The notes beneath the pieces were generated by a model that was not told the DNA's origin, did no database searches, and worked only from the letters and a program-made list of their open reading frames with translations. Made by a program: the position numbers and the translations under genes. Positions 1 through 8,103 of a stretch of DNA of 61,550 bases are shown in pieces. The stretch covers positions 5,284 through 66,833 of the forward strand of contig FR887791.1 of NCBI GenBank assembly GCA_000432735.1, in the 5' to 3' direction. This stretch comes from Bacteroides sp. CAG:443 (GTDB taxonomy: Bacteria > Bacteroidota > Bacteroidia > Bacteroidales > Bacteroidaceae). Numbering within the stretch: the first letter of the stretch is position 1; the number at the start of each line of letters is the position of its first letter.

Positions 1-1
1 A

Positions 2-1999
2 GAGTACAAAGAAAAATATTCAGCATTCGGACGTTTTCCCGGTGGCTTTACCAAACGTGAAGGCAAAGCTTCAGATTATGAAATTCTGACTTGCCGTTTG
101 GTTGACCGCGCACTGCGTCCGTTGTTTCCCGATAACTTCCATGCAGAGGTTTATGTAAATATCATTCTGTTTTCAGCAGACGGCGTAGATATGCCCGACG
201 CACTGGCTGGTCTGGCTGCTTCCGCAGCATTGGCTGTATCTGACATTCCGTTCGGAGGTCCTATCTCAGAAGTACGTGTAGCACGTATCGACGGTCAGTT
301 TGTTATTGACCCGACTTTCGAACAGCTCGAAAAAGCAGATATGGACTTGATGGTAGCCGCTACCTATGAAAATATCATGATGGTAGAAGGTGAAATGAAC
401 GAAGTTAGCGAACAAGATTTGCTGGCTGCCCTGAAATGTGCTCACGAAGCTATCAAGGTACATTGCAAGGCACAGATGGAACTGATGGAAGAAGTTGGTT
501 CTACTGTAAAACGCGAATACTGCCACGAAGAAAACGATGAGGATTTGCGCAAGGCTGTTCACGATGCTTGCTACGACAAAGCTTATGCCATTGCAGCATC
601 AGGAAACCACAACAAACATGAACGTCAGGATGCTTTCGATGCTATCTGTGAAGAATTCAAGGCTCAGTTCACTGAAGAAGAGCTCGAAGAAAAAGCACCT
701 ATGATAGACCGTTATTATCACGATGTAGAAAAAGAAGCCATGCGTCGTTGCATCCTCGATGAGGGCAAACGTCTGGATGGTCGTAAGACAAACGAAATTC
801 GTCCAATCTGGTGCGAAGTAGGTCCGTTGCCTTATCCACATGGTTCTTCAATCTTTACTCGTGGTGAAACACAATCATTAAGTACCGTTACTCTGGGAAC
901 TAAACTTGATGAAAAGATTGTAGACGATGTACTCGACCAGCATAAAGAACGTTTCTTGTTGCATTATAACTTCCCTCCGTTCTCTACAGGTGAAGCAAAA
1001 GCACAGCGTGGTGTAGGTCGTCGTGAAATCGGTCACGGACACTTGGCATGGCGTGCATTGAAAGGCCAGATTCCTGCCGACTATCCTTATTGTGTACGTG
1101 TAGTTTCTGATATTCTTGAATCAAACGGTTCTTCTTCTATGGCTACAGTATGTGCCGGAACATTGGCTCTGATGGATGCAGGTGTACCTATCAAGAATCC
1201 GGTATCAGGTATCGCTATGGGATTGATCAAAAATGCCGGAGAAGAAAAATATGCTGTTTTGTCGGATATCCTGGGAGATGAAGATCATCTGGGAGATATG
1301 GACTTCAAGGTTACAGGTACTAAGAATGGTATCACAGCAACACAGATGGATATCAAGTGCGACGGTTTGACTTACGACATTCTTGAAAAAGCACTGATGC
1401 AGGCAAAAGAAGGTCGTGAATATATCCTGAACAAACTGACAGAATGTATTGCTGAACCTCGCAAGGAACTGAAGCCGAATGCTCCACGCATTGAAACAAT
1501 GACTATTCCGAAAGAATTCATCGGTGCTGTAATCGGCCCGGGCGGAAAGATCATCCAGGGTATGCAGGAAGAAACCGGTGCAACGATCACAATCGAAGAA
1601 GTAGACGGTGTAGGCCGTATCGAAATCGCCGGAAACAACAAGAAGACTATCGACGATGCTGTACGCCTGATCAAGGGTATCGTTGCTGTACCTGAAATCG
1701 GTGAAGTATATCAGGGTAAAGTTCGCTCAATCATGCCTTACGGTGCTTTCGTTGAATTCCTTCCGGGTAAAGACGGTTTGCTGCACATCTCTGAAATCGA
1801 CTGGAAACGTTTGGAAACAATCGAAGAAGCTGGTTTGAAAGAAGGTGATGACATCGAAGTAAAATTGTTGGATATTGATCCGAAAACAGGAAAATTCAAA
1901 TTGTCACACAAGGTACTGTTGCCAAAACCAGAAGGTATGGGAGAAAACAATCACCCAAAACGTGAACGTAAGCCTCAGCAGAACAAGGAACAGAAATAA
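2..1999 (+). CDS. pnp: Polynucleotide phosphorylase, 5' end cut by window edge
   Basis: Phosphorolytic 3'-5' exoribonuclease that degrades RNA to nucleoside diphosphates in the cytoplasm. The reading frame is open from base 2, and the first residues (EYKEKYSAFGRFPGGF) match an internal PNPase motif. The first Met at base 98 is therefore not the start, and the true N-terminus lies left of the window. The second RNase PH core has the phosphate-site arginines (GRREIGHG), the NGSSSMA serines and the metal motif EDHLGDMDFK. A KH domain follows at about 1504-1680 (IGPGGKII) and an S1 domain at about 1705-1915 (PYGAFVEF, DGLLHISE). The C-terminal tail is basic and Gln/Lys rich. A strong hairpin terminator follows within 25 bases. 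The identity is very secure. Confidence 0.97.
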   Translation, partial: EYKEKYSAFGRFPGGFTKREGKASDYEILTCRLVDRALRPLFPDNFHAEVYVNIILFSADGVDMPDALAGLAASAALAVSDIPFGGPISEVRVARIDGQFVIDPTFEQLEKADMDLMVAATYENIMMVEGEMNEVSEQDLLAALKCAHEAIKVHCKAQMELMEEVGSTVKREYCHEENDEDLRKAVHDACYDKAYAIAASGNHNKHERQDAFDAICEEFKAQFTEEELEEKAPMIDRYYHDVEKEAMRRCILDEGKRLDGRKTNEIRPIWCEVGPLPYPHGSSIFTRGETQSLSTVTLGTKLDEKIVDDVLDQHKERFLLHYNFPPFSTGEAKAQRGVGRREIGHGHLAWRALKGQIPADYPYCVRVVSDILESNGSSSMATVCAGTLALMDAGVPIKNPVSGIAMGLIKNAGEEKYAVLSDILGDEDHLGDMDFKVTGTKNGITATQMDIKCDGLTYDILEKALMQAKEGREYILNKLTECIAEPRKELKPNAPRIETMTIPKEFIGAVIGPGGKIIQGMQEETGATITIEEVDGVGRIEIAGNNKKTIDDAVRLIKGIVAVPEIGEVYQGKVRSIMPYGAFVEFLPGKDGLLHISEIDWKRLETIEEAGLKEGDDIEVKLLDIDPKTGKFKLSHKVLLPKPEGMGENNHPKRERKPQQNKEQK

Positions 2000-2020
2000 T
2001 GAATCCTTCATATCTTTACT

Positions 2021-2051
2021 AAAAAGGTTGCCTTTCCGGCAACCTTTTTTT
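2021..2051 (+). terminator. Rho-independent terminator of pnp
   Basis: Seven-bp GC-containing stem GGTTGCC/GGCAACC (2026-2032 and 2038-2044) with a 5-base loop. It is preceded by five A and followed by seven T, so it would also work from the other strand. Confidence 0.9.
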
Positions 2052-2145
2052 ATGCAACCAAAGTAAATCGAATCATAGGAACAGGCTGAAACACCGCTAT
2101 GCATCAGCAGACTACCAGTAACAAGGAGCAAGTATACAGACAGAA

Positions 2146-2190
2146 ATAGCCCGACTTGTTTCGGATAAATCCGCATACAAGCCGGGCTAT
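2146..2190 (-). terminator. Probable terminator hairpin after rubredoxin
   Basis: Arms ATAGCCCGACTTGT (2146-2159) and ACAAGCCGGGCTAT (2177-2190) pair with a single mismatch. A small CGGAT/ATCCG stem sits in the loop. The hairpin begins about 20 bases past the rubredoxin stop on the minus strand. The following T tract is weak, so termination is inferred mainly from the stem. Confidence 0.6.
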
Positions 2191-2211
2191 ATTATATCTT
2201 TCGGTCGGAAA

Positions 2212-2376
2212 TTATTCTGTAACTTCCTGGAAATCTTCTTTTCCTACGCCGCAAACCGGGCAAACCCAGTCATCAGGAAGATCTTCAAACGCTGTTCCCG
2301 GAGCGATGCCACCATCTGGATCTCCAATTTCTGGATCATAAACCCAATCACATACTGTGCAAATGTACTTTTTCAT
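2212..2376 (-). CDS. rub: Rubredoxin (54 aa)
   Basis: Small one-iron electron-transfer protein. The 54 residues begin MKKYICTVCDWVYDP and contain the two CxxC loops that bind a single Fe(Cys)4 centre: C6 and C9, then C39 and C42 (WVCPVCG). The length and the aromatic residues (Y4, W11, Y13, W37) are typical. In anaerobes rubredoxin usually donates electrons to rubrerythrin-type peroxidases or superoxide reductases, but no such partner lies next to it here. It is monocistronic: a TATATTTG -7 box lies upstream and a hairpin follows. Its shortness makes it easy to miss in an automatic gene search. Confidence 0.95.
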   Translation of the reverse strand: MKKYICTVCDWVYDPEIGDPDGGIAPGTAFEDLPDDWVCPVCGVGKEDFQEVTE

Positions 2377-2427
2377 AATTTTATCGTTTATTCTAAGTTA
2401 GTATTAATTGTTACTTTACTACAAGAA

Positions 2428-2435
2428 CAAATATA
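2428..2435 (-). promoter_or_regulatory. -7 box for rubredoxin
   Basis: TATATTTG on the minus strand fits the Bacteroidetes consensus TAnnTTTG. It lies about 50 bases upstream of the rubredoxin ATG and just downstream of the sirtuin stop. No clear -33 TTTG was found. Confidence 0.45.
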
Positions 2436-2447
2436 GAAAGAATTTGT

Positions 2448-3155
2448 TTACACTGTTTCTTTTAGTAACATATTTTTTAATTCTTCCATTCCTTCTGACG
2501 CTCCTTTACGAATAACATGTACTTTCCGCCCTGAAGCAATCGCTACTTCTTTCGGGTCGATAAGATACACAGGAACACGTGAAGGCACATAATTCAGCAA
2601 TCCAGCAGCCGGATAAACATTTAGGGAAGTACCAATAATAACAAAGATATCAGCCTGTTCCGCATAGTCGATTGCTGTTTCAATCATCGGCACGCTTTCG
2701 CCAAACCAGACGATAAACGGGCGCAACTGTGAACCGTCGGCAGCCGTATCTCCCATCTTGACTTCGTATTCTTCCGGCTTCAGTTCTTTGATAAATTTCG
2801 GATTATTAGGTTGCCAACTGGATGTCACCTTTGTCAGTTCGCCATGCAAATGGATAACATGATGGCTGCCCGCACGTTCATGCAGATTATCGATATTTTG
2901 CGTTATAACCGTCACATCAAAAAACTTTTCCAATTCTGCTATCAACTCATGCCCCCGGTTAGGCTTCACAGTCAGCAACTGCTTACGCCGTTCGTTATAA
3001 AAATCAATTACCAGTTTCGGATTGGCAGCATATCCTTCCGGAGTCGCAACCTGTTCCACCGGATAACGATCCCATAATCCACCCGAATCACGAAACGTAC
3101 TAATGCCACTTTCAGCACTCATACCTGCACCTGTGAGTATTACCAGCTTTTTCAT
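2448..3155 (-). CDS. Sirtuin-family NAD-dependent protein deacylase, cysteine-free
   Basis: Sir2-family enzyme that removes acyl groups from lysine using NAD (CobB-like, 235 aa). Visible family motifs are GAGMSAESGI (9-18), TQNID (85-89) and HLHGE (102-106) with catalytic H104, followed by GTSLNVYPAA. Y53 and R56 (YNER) form the YxxR pair that marks class III sirtuins such as CobB and SIRT5, which favour acidic acyl groups such as succinyl. The zinc ribbon that normally follows the HGE motif is replaced by a cysteine-free stretch, and the whole protein contains no Cys, so no Cys4 zinc site can form. It is monocistronic, with a TATTTTTG -7 box upstream and the FKBP genes divergent. The family call is secure; the substrate is inferred. 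Confidence 0.9.
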   Translation of the reverse strand: MKKLVILTGAGMSAESGISTFRDSGGLWDRYPVEQVATPEGYAANPKLVIDFYNERRKQLLTVKPNRGHELIAELEKFFDVTVITQNIDNLHERAGSHHVIHLHGELTKVTSSWQPNNPKFIKELKPEEYEVKMGDTAADGSQLRPFIVWFGESVPMIETAIDYAEQADIFVIIGTSLNVYPAAGLLNYVPSRVPVYLIDPKEVAIASGRKVHVIRKGASEGMEELKNMLLKETV

Positions 3156-3190
3156 ACACTAATATTTTCGTTCTATTTTAGATACAACGA

Positions 3191-3198
3191 CAAAAATA
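3191..3198 (-). promoter_or_regulatory. -7 box for the sirtuin gene
   Basis: TATTTTTG on the minus strand matches TAnnTTTG about 36 bases upstream of the ATG. It is divergent from the FKBP promoter at 3244-3251. Confidence 0.45.
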
Positions 3199-3243
3199 AG
3201 AATTTTTAATCGCTTAAAGCGGCTCATATTCAAAGAAAAAAGA

Positions 3244-3251
3244 TACCTTTG
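3244..3251 (+). promoter_or_regulatory. -7 box of the FKBP pair; decides the start codon
   Basis: TACCTTTG is an exact TAnnTTTG match. The upstream in-frame TTG at 3249 lies inside it and so would precede the transcript start. The ATG at 3294 is therefore the real start of the downstream gene. Confidence 0.55.
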
Positions 3252-3293
3252 CCATGCTTTTTAAGAATATTACATACTAATAAATATAATTAC

Positions 3294-3878
3294 ATGGATA
3301 AATTCAGTTACGCCATTGGTCTGGGTATAGGCCAAAATCTGTTAAGCATGGGTGCCCGCGGCATCGAAGTAAACGACTTTGCACAGGCTATCAAAGACGT
3401 ATTAGAGGGAAATCAAACAGCTATCACTCATACTGAAGCCCGCGATATTGTAAACAAATACTTTACCGAGCTGGAAGAAAAAATAAACGCTGAAAACATA
3501 GCAAAAGGAAAGCAGTTCCTCGAAGAAAACAAGAAGAATCCAAACGTAGTGACCTTGCCTAGCGGCTTACAGTACGAAGTTATCAAGGAAGGTAACGGAA
3601 AGAAGCCTAAAGCAACCGACCGTGTACGCTGCCACTACGAAGGAACACTGATAGACGGCACTTTGTTCGACAGTTCTATCAAACGTGGTGAACCTGCCGT
3701 ATTTGGTGTCAACCAGGTTATCAAAGGATGGGTTGAAGCTCTCCAGCTGATGTCGGAAGGAGCAAAATGGAAATTGTATATTCCTTCTGAACTGGCTTAC
3801 GGTGCACAAGGAGCTGGTGAAATGATTCCTCCTCACAGCACATTGATTTTTGAAGTAGAACTGATAGAGGTTCTCTAA
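3294..3878 (+). CDS. FKBP-type peptidyl-prolyl cis-trans isomerase, cytoplasmic
   Basis: FklB/FkpA-like prolyl isomerase of 194 aa. An N-terminal helical dimerisation region (about 1-80, GIGLGIGQNLL-like start) precedes the FKBP domain at about 88-193. The domain shows SGLQYEVI, YEGTLIDGTLFDSS, QVIKGWVEAL, IPSELAYG and LIFEVELI. There is no signal peptide, so it should act in the cytoplasm on folding proteins. The ATG at 3294 was chosen because the earlier TTG lies in the -7 box. A related lipoprotein follows 42 bases downstream on the same strand, so the two look like a duplicated pair serving different compartments. Confidence 0.93.
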   Translation: MDKFSYAIGLGIGQNLLSMGARGIEVNDFAQAIKDVLEGNQTAITHTEARDIVNKYFTELEEKINAENIAKGKQFLEENKKNPNVVTLPSGLQYEVIKEGNGKKPKATDRVRCHYEGTLIDGTLFDSSIKRGEPAVFGVNQVIKGWVEALQLMSEGAKWKLYIPSELAYGAQGAGEMIPPHSTLIFEVELIEVL

Positions 3879-3920
3879 ACAAAAGAGATAGATAAATCGT
3901 AATTTAAAAAATAAAAGTAA

Positions 3921-4796
3921 ATGAAAAAAAGTACTTTAATCATGATGTTTGCAGCCGCAGCAGGACTGGCATCATGTACGGCTCAGAGCCCGAAAGCAAA
4001 CATGAAAAGTGATGTTGATACTCTTTCTTACATGATGGGTGTCAGCAATACACAAGGATTGGAAGAATATGCAATGGGACGTCTGGGTATAGACTCAACT
4101 CACATGGCCGACTTCGTAAGAGGTATCGAAGAAGGATTAAAACAAACCGATGCAAAGCAGAAAGCATACATGGCTGGTATCCAGATTGGACAGCAGATCA
4201 GCGGTGATATGTTCGATGCTATCAGCAGCCGTATTTTCAGCGGAGATTCTACACAGAGTCTGAGCAAAGAAAACTTCCTGGCAGGTTTCGTAGCAGCTGT
4301 CAAGAAACAAGCTATGGTTCCTACAGACTCAGCAGTTGTATATGTTAACACAAAAGCTGAAGCTATCAAAGAAAAAGCATTGGAAACAAAATACGCTGAC
4401 TACAAGAAACAGAACGAAGAATTCCTTGCTAAGAACAAGAGCAAAGAAGGCGTGAAAGTTACTCCGAGCGGCTTGCAGTACAAGATTATCACAGAAGGTA
4501 AAGGAGAAATCCCGACAGAAACTGCAAGAGTTAAAGTAAACTATAAAGGTACATTGATTGACGGTACTCAGTTCGACAGCTCATACGATCGTAAAGAGCC
4601 GACCACTTTCCGTGCAAATCAGGTAATCAAAGGATGGACAGAAGCTCTGACTATGATGCCTGTTGGTTCTAAATGGGAATTGTATATTCCTCAGGAACTG
4701 GCTTATGGAGCACGTGAAACCGGTACTATCAAACCGTTCTCTACCCTGATTTTTGAAGTTGAACTGATCAGCATCGAAAAAGAAGACAAGAAATAA
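3921..4796 (+). CDS. FKBP-type peptidyl-prolyl isomerase lipoprotein
   Basis: Prolyl isomerase of 291 aa directed to the periplasm or outer membrane. The signal peptide ends in a lipobox LASC with the lipidated Cys at 19. A helical N-terminal domain (about 30-175) contains the FKBP_N-type motif SYMMGV. The FKBP domain spans about 183-286 (SGLQYKII, YKGTLIDGTQFDSS, NQVIKGWTEAL, IPQELAYGAR). It is clearly paralogous to the FKBP gene just upstream, sharing several motifs nearly word for word. It probably assists folding of exported proteins. A strong terminator follows. Confidence 0.93.
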   Translation: MKKSTLIMMFAAAAGLASCTAQSPKANMKSDVDTLSYMMGVSNTQGLEEYAMGRLGIDSTHMADFVRGIEEGLKQTDAKQKAYMAGIQIGQQISGDMFDAISSRIFSGDSTQSLSKENFLAGFVAAVKKQAMVPTDSAVVYVNTKAEAIKEKALETKYADYKKQNEEFLAKNKSKEGVKVTPSGLQYKIITEGKGEIPTETARVKVNYKGTLIDGTQFDSSYDRKEPTTFRANQVIKGWTEALTMMPVGSKWELYIPQELAYGARETGTIKPFSTLIFEVELISIEKEDKK

Positions 4797-4819
4797 GCTT
4801 TAAGAACAGTTTATATTGA

Positions 4820-4853
4820 AACAGGTATGGATTTTGTCCGTACCTGTTTTTTT
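4820..4853 (+). terminator. Terminator after the FKBP lipoprotein gene
   Basis: Twelve-bp stem AACAGGTATGGA/TCCGTACCTGTT with one G-T wobble and a 5-base loop, followed by a run of seven T. The araC-like gene on the other strand ends inside the T run, so the two units converge here. Confidence 0.88.
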
Positions 4854-5760
4854 ATTCTCCCAACCGATACTCATGCGGTGTCTTTCCAGTCAGTCTCCGA
4901 AAATATTTACAGAAGAAGGAGGCATTAGGGAAATTAAGCTCATCGGCTATCTGATAAACCAGTTTGTCGGAATGGCGAAGCAATAATTTGGCTTCTTGCA
5001 CAACAGCTTCATTTACCCAGTCCATGACGGTACGCCCACTTGTTTGTCTGATAAGTGTACTCAGGTAGCGAGGGGTCAAATATAATCTTTCAGCATAAAA
5101 TATAATGTTTCGTTCGCGAATGGCGTACTTATTAACAAGTAAAAGAAATCTGTTGAAAACTTCTTCTTGACGTGTGCGTTGTTGTTTGTCTTCCGACATT
5201 TCCCGCATGCGATATGCATATATCTGATGAAACAAGGCTGCTATCAGACTTCTGACTATTTCACGTGGAAATGTCTCATCATGTACCACATCCCACAACA
5301 TATCGAAAAACTGCTGAATGCGCTTCTCTTCCTTCTCAGCCAAATCCAGCTGTACATAAAGTCTTCCTTGCAAGAACATCTGCAAAAGTGTCTCCTTTTG
5401 CCATCCTTCCATCAAACTGTTAGTAAAGGCAAGCATCTCCAACTCACAATCATTCGACACCTCCAATACTTGAAGTATTGTCCCGGGAGAAGCAACTATC
5501 AGTTGTTTTGCAGAAAGAGTGAACTCTATCAAGTTTGCCCTGACACGAATATAGCCTGCATGCATAAGTAAAATACGCCCCTCAGTCAGACGATACGGCT
5601 GCCCAAGCATAAAAATTTGCTCAGACACTTCCAATGTTCCTTTCACAGAACGTACCATTCCTAGTTCTGCCGAAACAAAACGATAAGTATTACAGGGAAC
5701 AGAAGACAGCTCAAATATTTGTTTTAAAGCCAGAAGTAAAAGATTGTTCTGTTTCATCAT
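4852..5760 (-). CDS. AraC-family transcriptional regulator
   Basis: 302-aa regulator. The N-terminal part (about 20-170) resembles a cupin-like sensing domain. The C-terminal 100 residues carry the two helix-turn-helix motifs of the AraC family (YLTPRYLSTLIRQTSG, then VYQIADELNFPNASFFCKYF, RLTGKTPHEYR). It is divergent from the efflux operon that starts at 5921, the usual arrangement for a dedicated activator or repressor of such pumps. A direct repeat AATAGGAC, spaced 21 bp, lies in the shared upstream region and is the likely binding site. The effector is unknown. Confidence 0.9.
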   Translation of the reverse strand: MMKQNNLLLLALKQIFELSSVPCNTYRFVSAELGMVRSVKGTLEVSEQIFMLGQPYRLTEGRILLMHAGYIRVRANLIEFTLSAKQLIVASPGTILQVLEVSNDCELEMLAFTNSLMEGWQKETLLQMFLQGRLYVQLDLAEKEEKRIQQFFDMLWDVVHDETFPREIVRSLIAALFHQIYAYRMREMSEDKQQRTRQEEVFNRFLLLVNKYAIRERNIIFYAERLYLTPRYLSTLIRQTSGRTVMDWVNEAVVQEAKLLLRHSDKLVYQIADELNFPNASFFCKYFRRLTGKTPHEYRLGE

Positions 5761-5780
5761 AATATAAAGGTTATTTCCCG

Positions 5781-5788
5781 CAAAGATA
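5781..5788 (-). promoter_or_regulatory. -7 box for the araC-like gene
   Basis: TATCTTTG on the minus strand, an exact TAnnTTTG match 21 bases upstream of the ATG at 5760. Confidence 0.5.
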
Positions 5789-5831
5789 ATAATAACGCCC
5801 TATAAAGTTGTAAAATGCGCACATTATCGAA

Positions 5832-5865
5832 CAAATAGGACATTTACAGCTACCAATAGGACCTT
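5832..5865. promoter_or_regulatory. Direct repeat, probable AraC-type operator
   Basis: AATAGGAC occurs at 5834-5841 and 5855-5862, exactly 21 bp apart (two helical turns). Both copies are followed by a TT two bases later. The second copy ends 24 bases before the -7 box at 5886, overlapping the -33 position, as in class II AraC activation. The link to the neighbouring regulator is inferred. Confidence 0.55.
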
Positions 5866-5885
5866 ATGAATAAGCAGAAAGCAAT

Positions 5886-5893
5886 TACCTTTG
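5886..5893 (+). promoter_or_regulatory. -7 box of the efflux operon; decides the tolC start
   Basis: TACCTTTG matches TAnnTTTG. An in-frame TTG at 5891 falls within it, so the ATG at 5921 is the better start. Confidence 0.55.
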
Positions 5894-5920
5894 TATGAGA
5901 ACAATAAAAACAATGTACTT

Positions 5921-7186
5921 ATGATACGAGTAATCTTATTCTTTCTGTCTGTTGTCACAGCCCTAAGTATAAAGGCGCAAATCACTCTCGACGAATGCAG
6001 GCAGGCTGCGCAAGAGAATTATCCTCTTGTCAGACAATATAACTTGATCCAACTATCCGAACAATATACCTTATCGAACGCAACAAAAGGAAATCTTCCA
6101 CAAATCAGTTTCAGTGGAAAGGTATCTTACCAAAGCGACGCAACAACCCTTCCGTTTGAAATTCCCGGAATTGGATTCAGAGGATTACCCAAAGATCAGT
6201 ATCAAGCTATGGTCGAAATCAGGCAGAACATTTGGGATGGCGGGAAAATACACTTCCAAAAAGAAGAAATAGAAGCTGCAACCCGTGAAAACAAACATGA
6301 AGTGGATGTAAGTATGTATGCACTTCATGAACAAGTGAATCAGATTTTTTTCGGCATTCTGCTTTTAGACGAGCAATTACAGCAAAATACTCTGCTTAAT
6401 GAGAACCTGCAACGTAACCTGAAAAACATAGAAGCCTATAGAAACAATGGCATAGCCAATGATGCAGACGTAGATGCTGTACAAGTAGAAATACTTCATA
6501 CCAGACAACAACGTGTACAACTTTCCGCTAATCGCCGTGCCTATTTACACATGCTTGCATTGTTAATAGGAAAAGACATCAATGAAAATACGGTATTGGT
6601 CATTCCTCAAGAAACCGAAGAAGAGAATGACATTACCATAAACCGTCCAGAACTTCAATTGTATGAAGCACAGGAACAAAGCCTGTATATCCGTCAGCGT
6701 AGCCTTCGTGCCGGATATATGCCACAAATAGGTCTTTTTGCCCAAGGAGGATATGGCAATCCCGGACTCGATATGTTGAAAGACAAATTCACAGCCTATT
6801 ACATAATCGGAGCACGATTGACGTGGAATTTCGGCAGTCTGTATACGCTAAAGAACGATAAGCAAAAACTAAATACACAACGGATGCAAATCCAAAACAA
6901 CCGAGAGGTATTTCTTTTCAATACCTATCTAAAATTGTCGGAACAAAATGGAAGGATTGATGCCATACGGCAACAAATGAAGGAAGATGATGAGATTATC
7001 CGACTTCGCTCTAATATTCGTCGGGCAGCCGAAGCCAAGGTTGCCAACGGAACATTAACAGTTACGGAGATGTTACGTGAAGTGACGTCCGAAAGTCTGG
7101 CACGGCAAACTCAAGCTCTCCATAAAATCCAATTACTAATGAATCTATACCAAAAAAAGCATCTTACCAACTTCCAAACGTATTAA
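5921..7186 (+). CDS. TolC-like outer-membrane efflux protein
   Basis: Outer-membrane channel component of a tripartite exporter, 421 aa. A signal peptide (1-20, ending SIKAQ) is followed by ITLDECRQAAQENYP, the typical start of outer-membrane efflux proteins. Two OEP repeats with long helical stretches follow, then the characteristic GYMPQIGLFAQGGYG segment at the start of the second half. It is the first gene of an operon with a membrane-fusion lipoprotein (14 bases downstream), a double ATPase and two permeases. The divergent AraC regulator probably controls it. The cargo cannot be read from sequence. Confidence 0.92.
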   Translation: MIRVILFFLSVVTALSIKAQITLDECRQAAQENYPLVRQYNLIQLSEQYTLSNATKGNLPQISFSGKVSYQSDATTLPFEIPGIGFRGLPKDQYQAMVEIRQNIWDGGKIHFQKEEIEAATRENKHEVDVSMYALHEQVNQIFFGILLLDEQLQQNTLLNENLQRNLKNIEAYRNNGIANDADVDAVQVEILHTRQQRVQLSANRRAYLHMLALLIGKDINENTVLVIPQETEEENDITINRPELQLYEAQEQSLYIRQRSLRAGYMPQIGLFAQGGYGNPGLDMLKDKFTAYYIIGARLTWNFGSLYTLKNDKQKLNTQRMQIQNNREVFLFNTYLKLSEQNGRIDAIRQQMKEDDEIIRLRSNIRRAAEAKVANGTLTVTEMLREVTSESLARQTQALHKIQLLMNLYQKKHLTNFQTY

Positions 7187-7200
7187 CTTGTTACAGCCTT

Positions 7201-8103
7201 ATGAAAAGAAAATATTTTTCATGTATCACCTTATTGATTCTCCTGTCGGCGTGTCAATCAAATACCGATTTCGATGCTACAGGAACATTCGAAGCTACAG
7301 AAATTATTGTTTCAGCTGAATCCAACGGCCGATTATTCCGCCTTGATGCTGAAGAAGGCATGCGTCTTTCTCAAGGTGAAGAAGTCGGACTGATTGATAC
7401 CGTCCAGCTTTATCTGAAGAAGCTCCAATTAGAAGCAAACATGAAAGCTGTAAACAACCAGCGTCCTGATATTCATAAACAGATCGCAGCTACTAAAGAA
7501 CAACTGACAACAGCTCACCGAGAACGGGAGCGTGTTGAAAAGCTATTAAAAGCTAATGCCGCCAACCGCAAACAACTGGACGACTGGGAAGCCCAGATTA
7601 GTGTATTGCAAAGCCAGCTTGAAGCACAAATATCTTCTCTGACAAACAATACTCAAAGTTTAAACGAGCAGAGCACTTCTGTAGCTGTTCAGATTCTTCA
7701 GATAGAGGACTTGCTGAGTAAATGTCATATTCTCTCTCCTACCGACGGTACAGTACTTGCCAAATATGCCGAGCCGGGAGAATTAGCCTCAACCGGAAAG
7801 CCTCTCTTTAAAATAGCCGACACTCACAATCTATTTCTACGTGCTTACGTCACCACATCTCAGTTGAAAATAATAAAACTAGGTGCGCAAGCCAAGGTTT
7901 TTGCCGACTTCGGGAACGGTAATCGAAAAGAATATCAAGGCACCGTAAGCTGGATAGCCGACGAAGCAGAGTTTACTCCAAAAACGATTTTAACGGAAGA
8001 TGAACGTGCCAATCAGGTGTATGCCGTTAAAATAGCCGTGACCAACGATGGTATCCTAAAAATAGGAATGTATGGAGAAGTTAAATTTGACGAAGAAGAA
8101 TGA
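7201..8103 (+). CDS. HlyD-family membrane-fusion (adaptor) lipoprotein
   Basis: 300-aa periplasmic adaptor that would connect the ABC permeases to the TolC-like channel. It has a lipobox LSAC with Cys at 18. A split lipoyl-like domain (about 40-70 and 175-210, with ILSPTDGTV) flanks a long coiled coil (about 75-170, rich in E, K, Q). A beta-barrel follows. It resembles E. coli YbhG in length and in its partners. It overlaps the next gene by four bases (ATGA), showing translational coupling in the efflux operon. Confidence 0.9.
   Translation: MKRKYFSCITLLILLSACQSNTDFDATGTFEATEIIVSAESNGRLFRLDAEEGMRLSQGEEVGLIDTVQLYLKKLQLEANMKAVNNQRPDIHKQIAATKEQLTTAHRERERVEKLLKANAANRKQLDDWEAQISVLQSQLEAQISSLTNNTQSLNEQSTSVAVQILQIEDLLSKCHILSPTDGTVLAKYAEPGELASTGKPLFKIADTHNLFLRAYVTTSQLKIIKLGAQAKVFADFGNGNRKEYQGTVSWIADEAEFTPKTILTEDERANQVYAVKIAVTNDGILKIGMYGEVKFDEEE

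Noticed and set aside
98..100. ATG at 98 as the start of pnp
   Set aside because: The frame is open back to base 2 and the residues before it match internal PNPase sequence; the gene is truncated by the window edge.
1904..2176. Minus-strand 90-codon frame with a hydrophobic product
   Set aside because: It overlaps the end of pnp and two hairpins, has no promoter or family motif, and looks like a chance frame.
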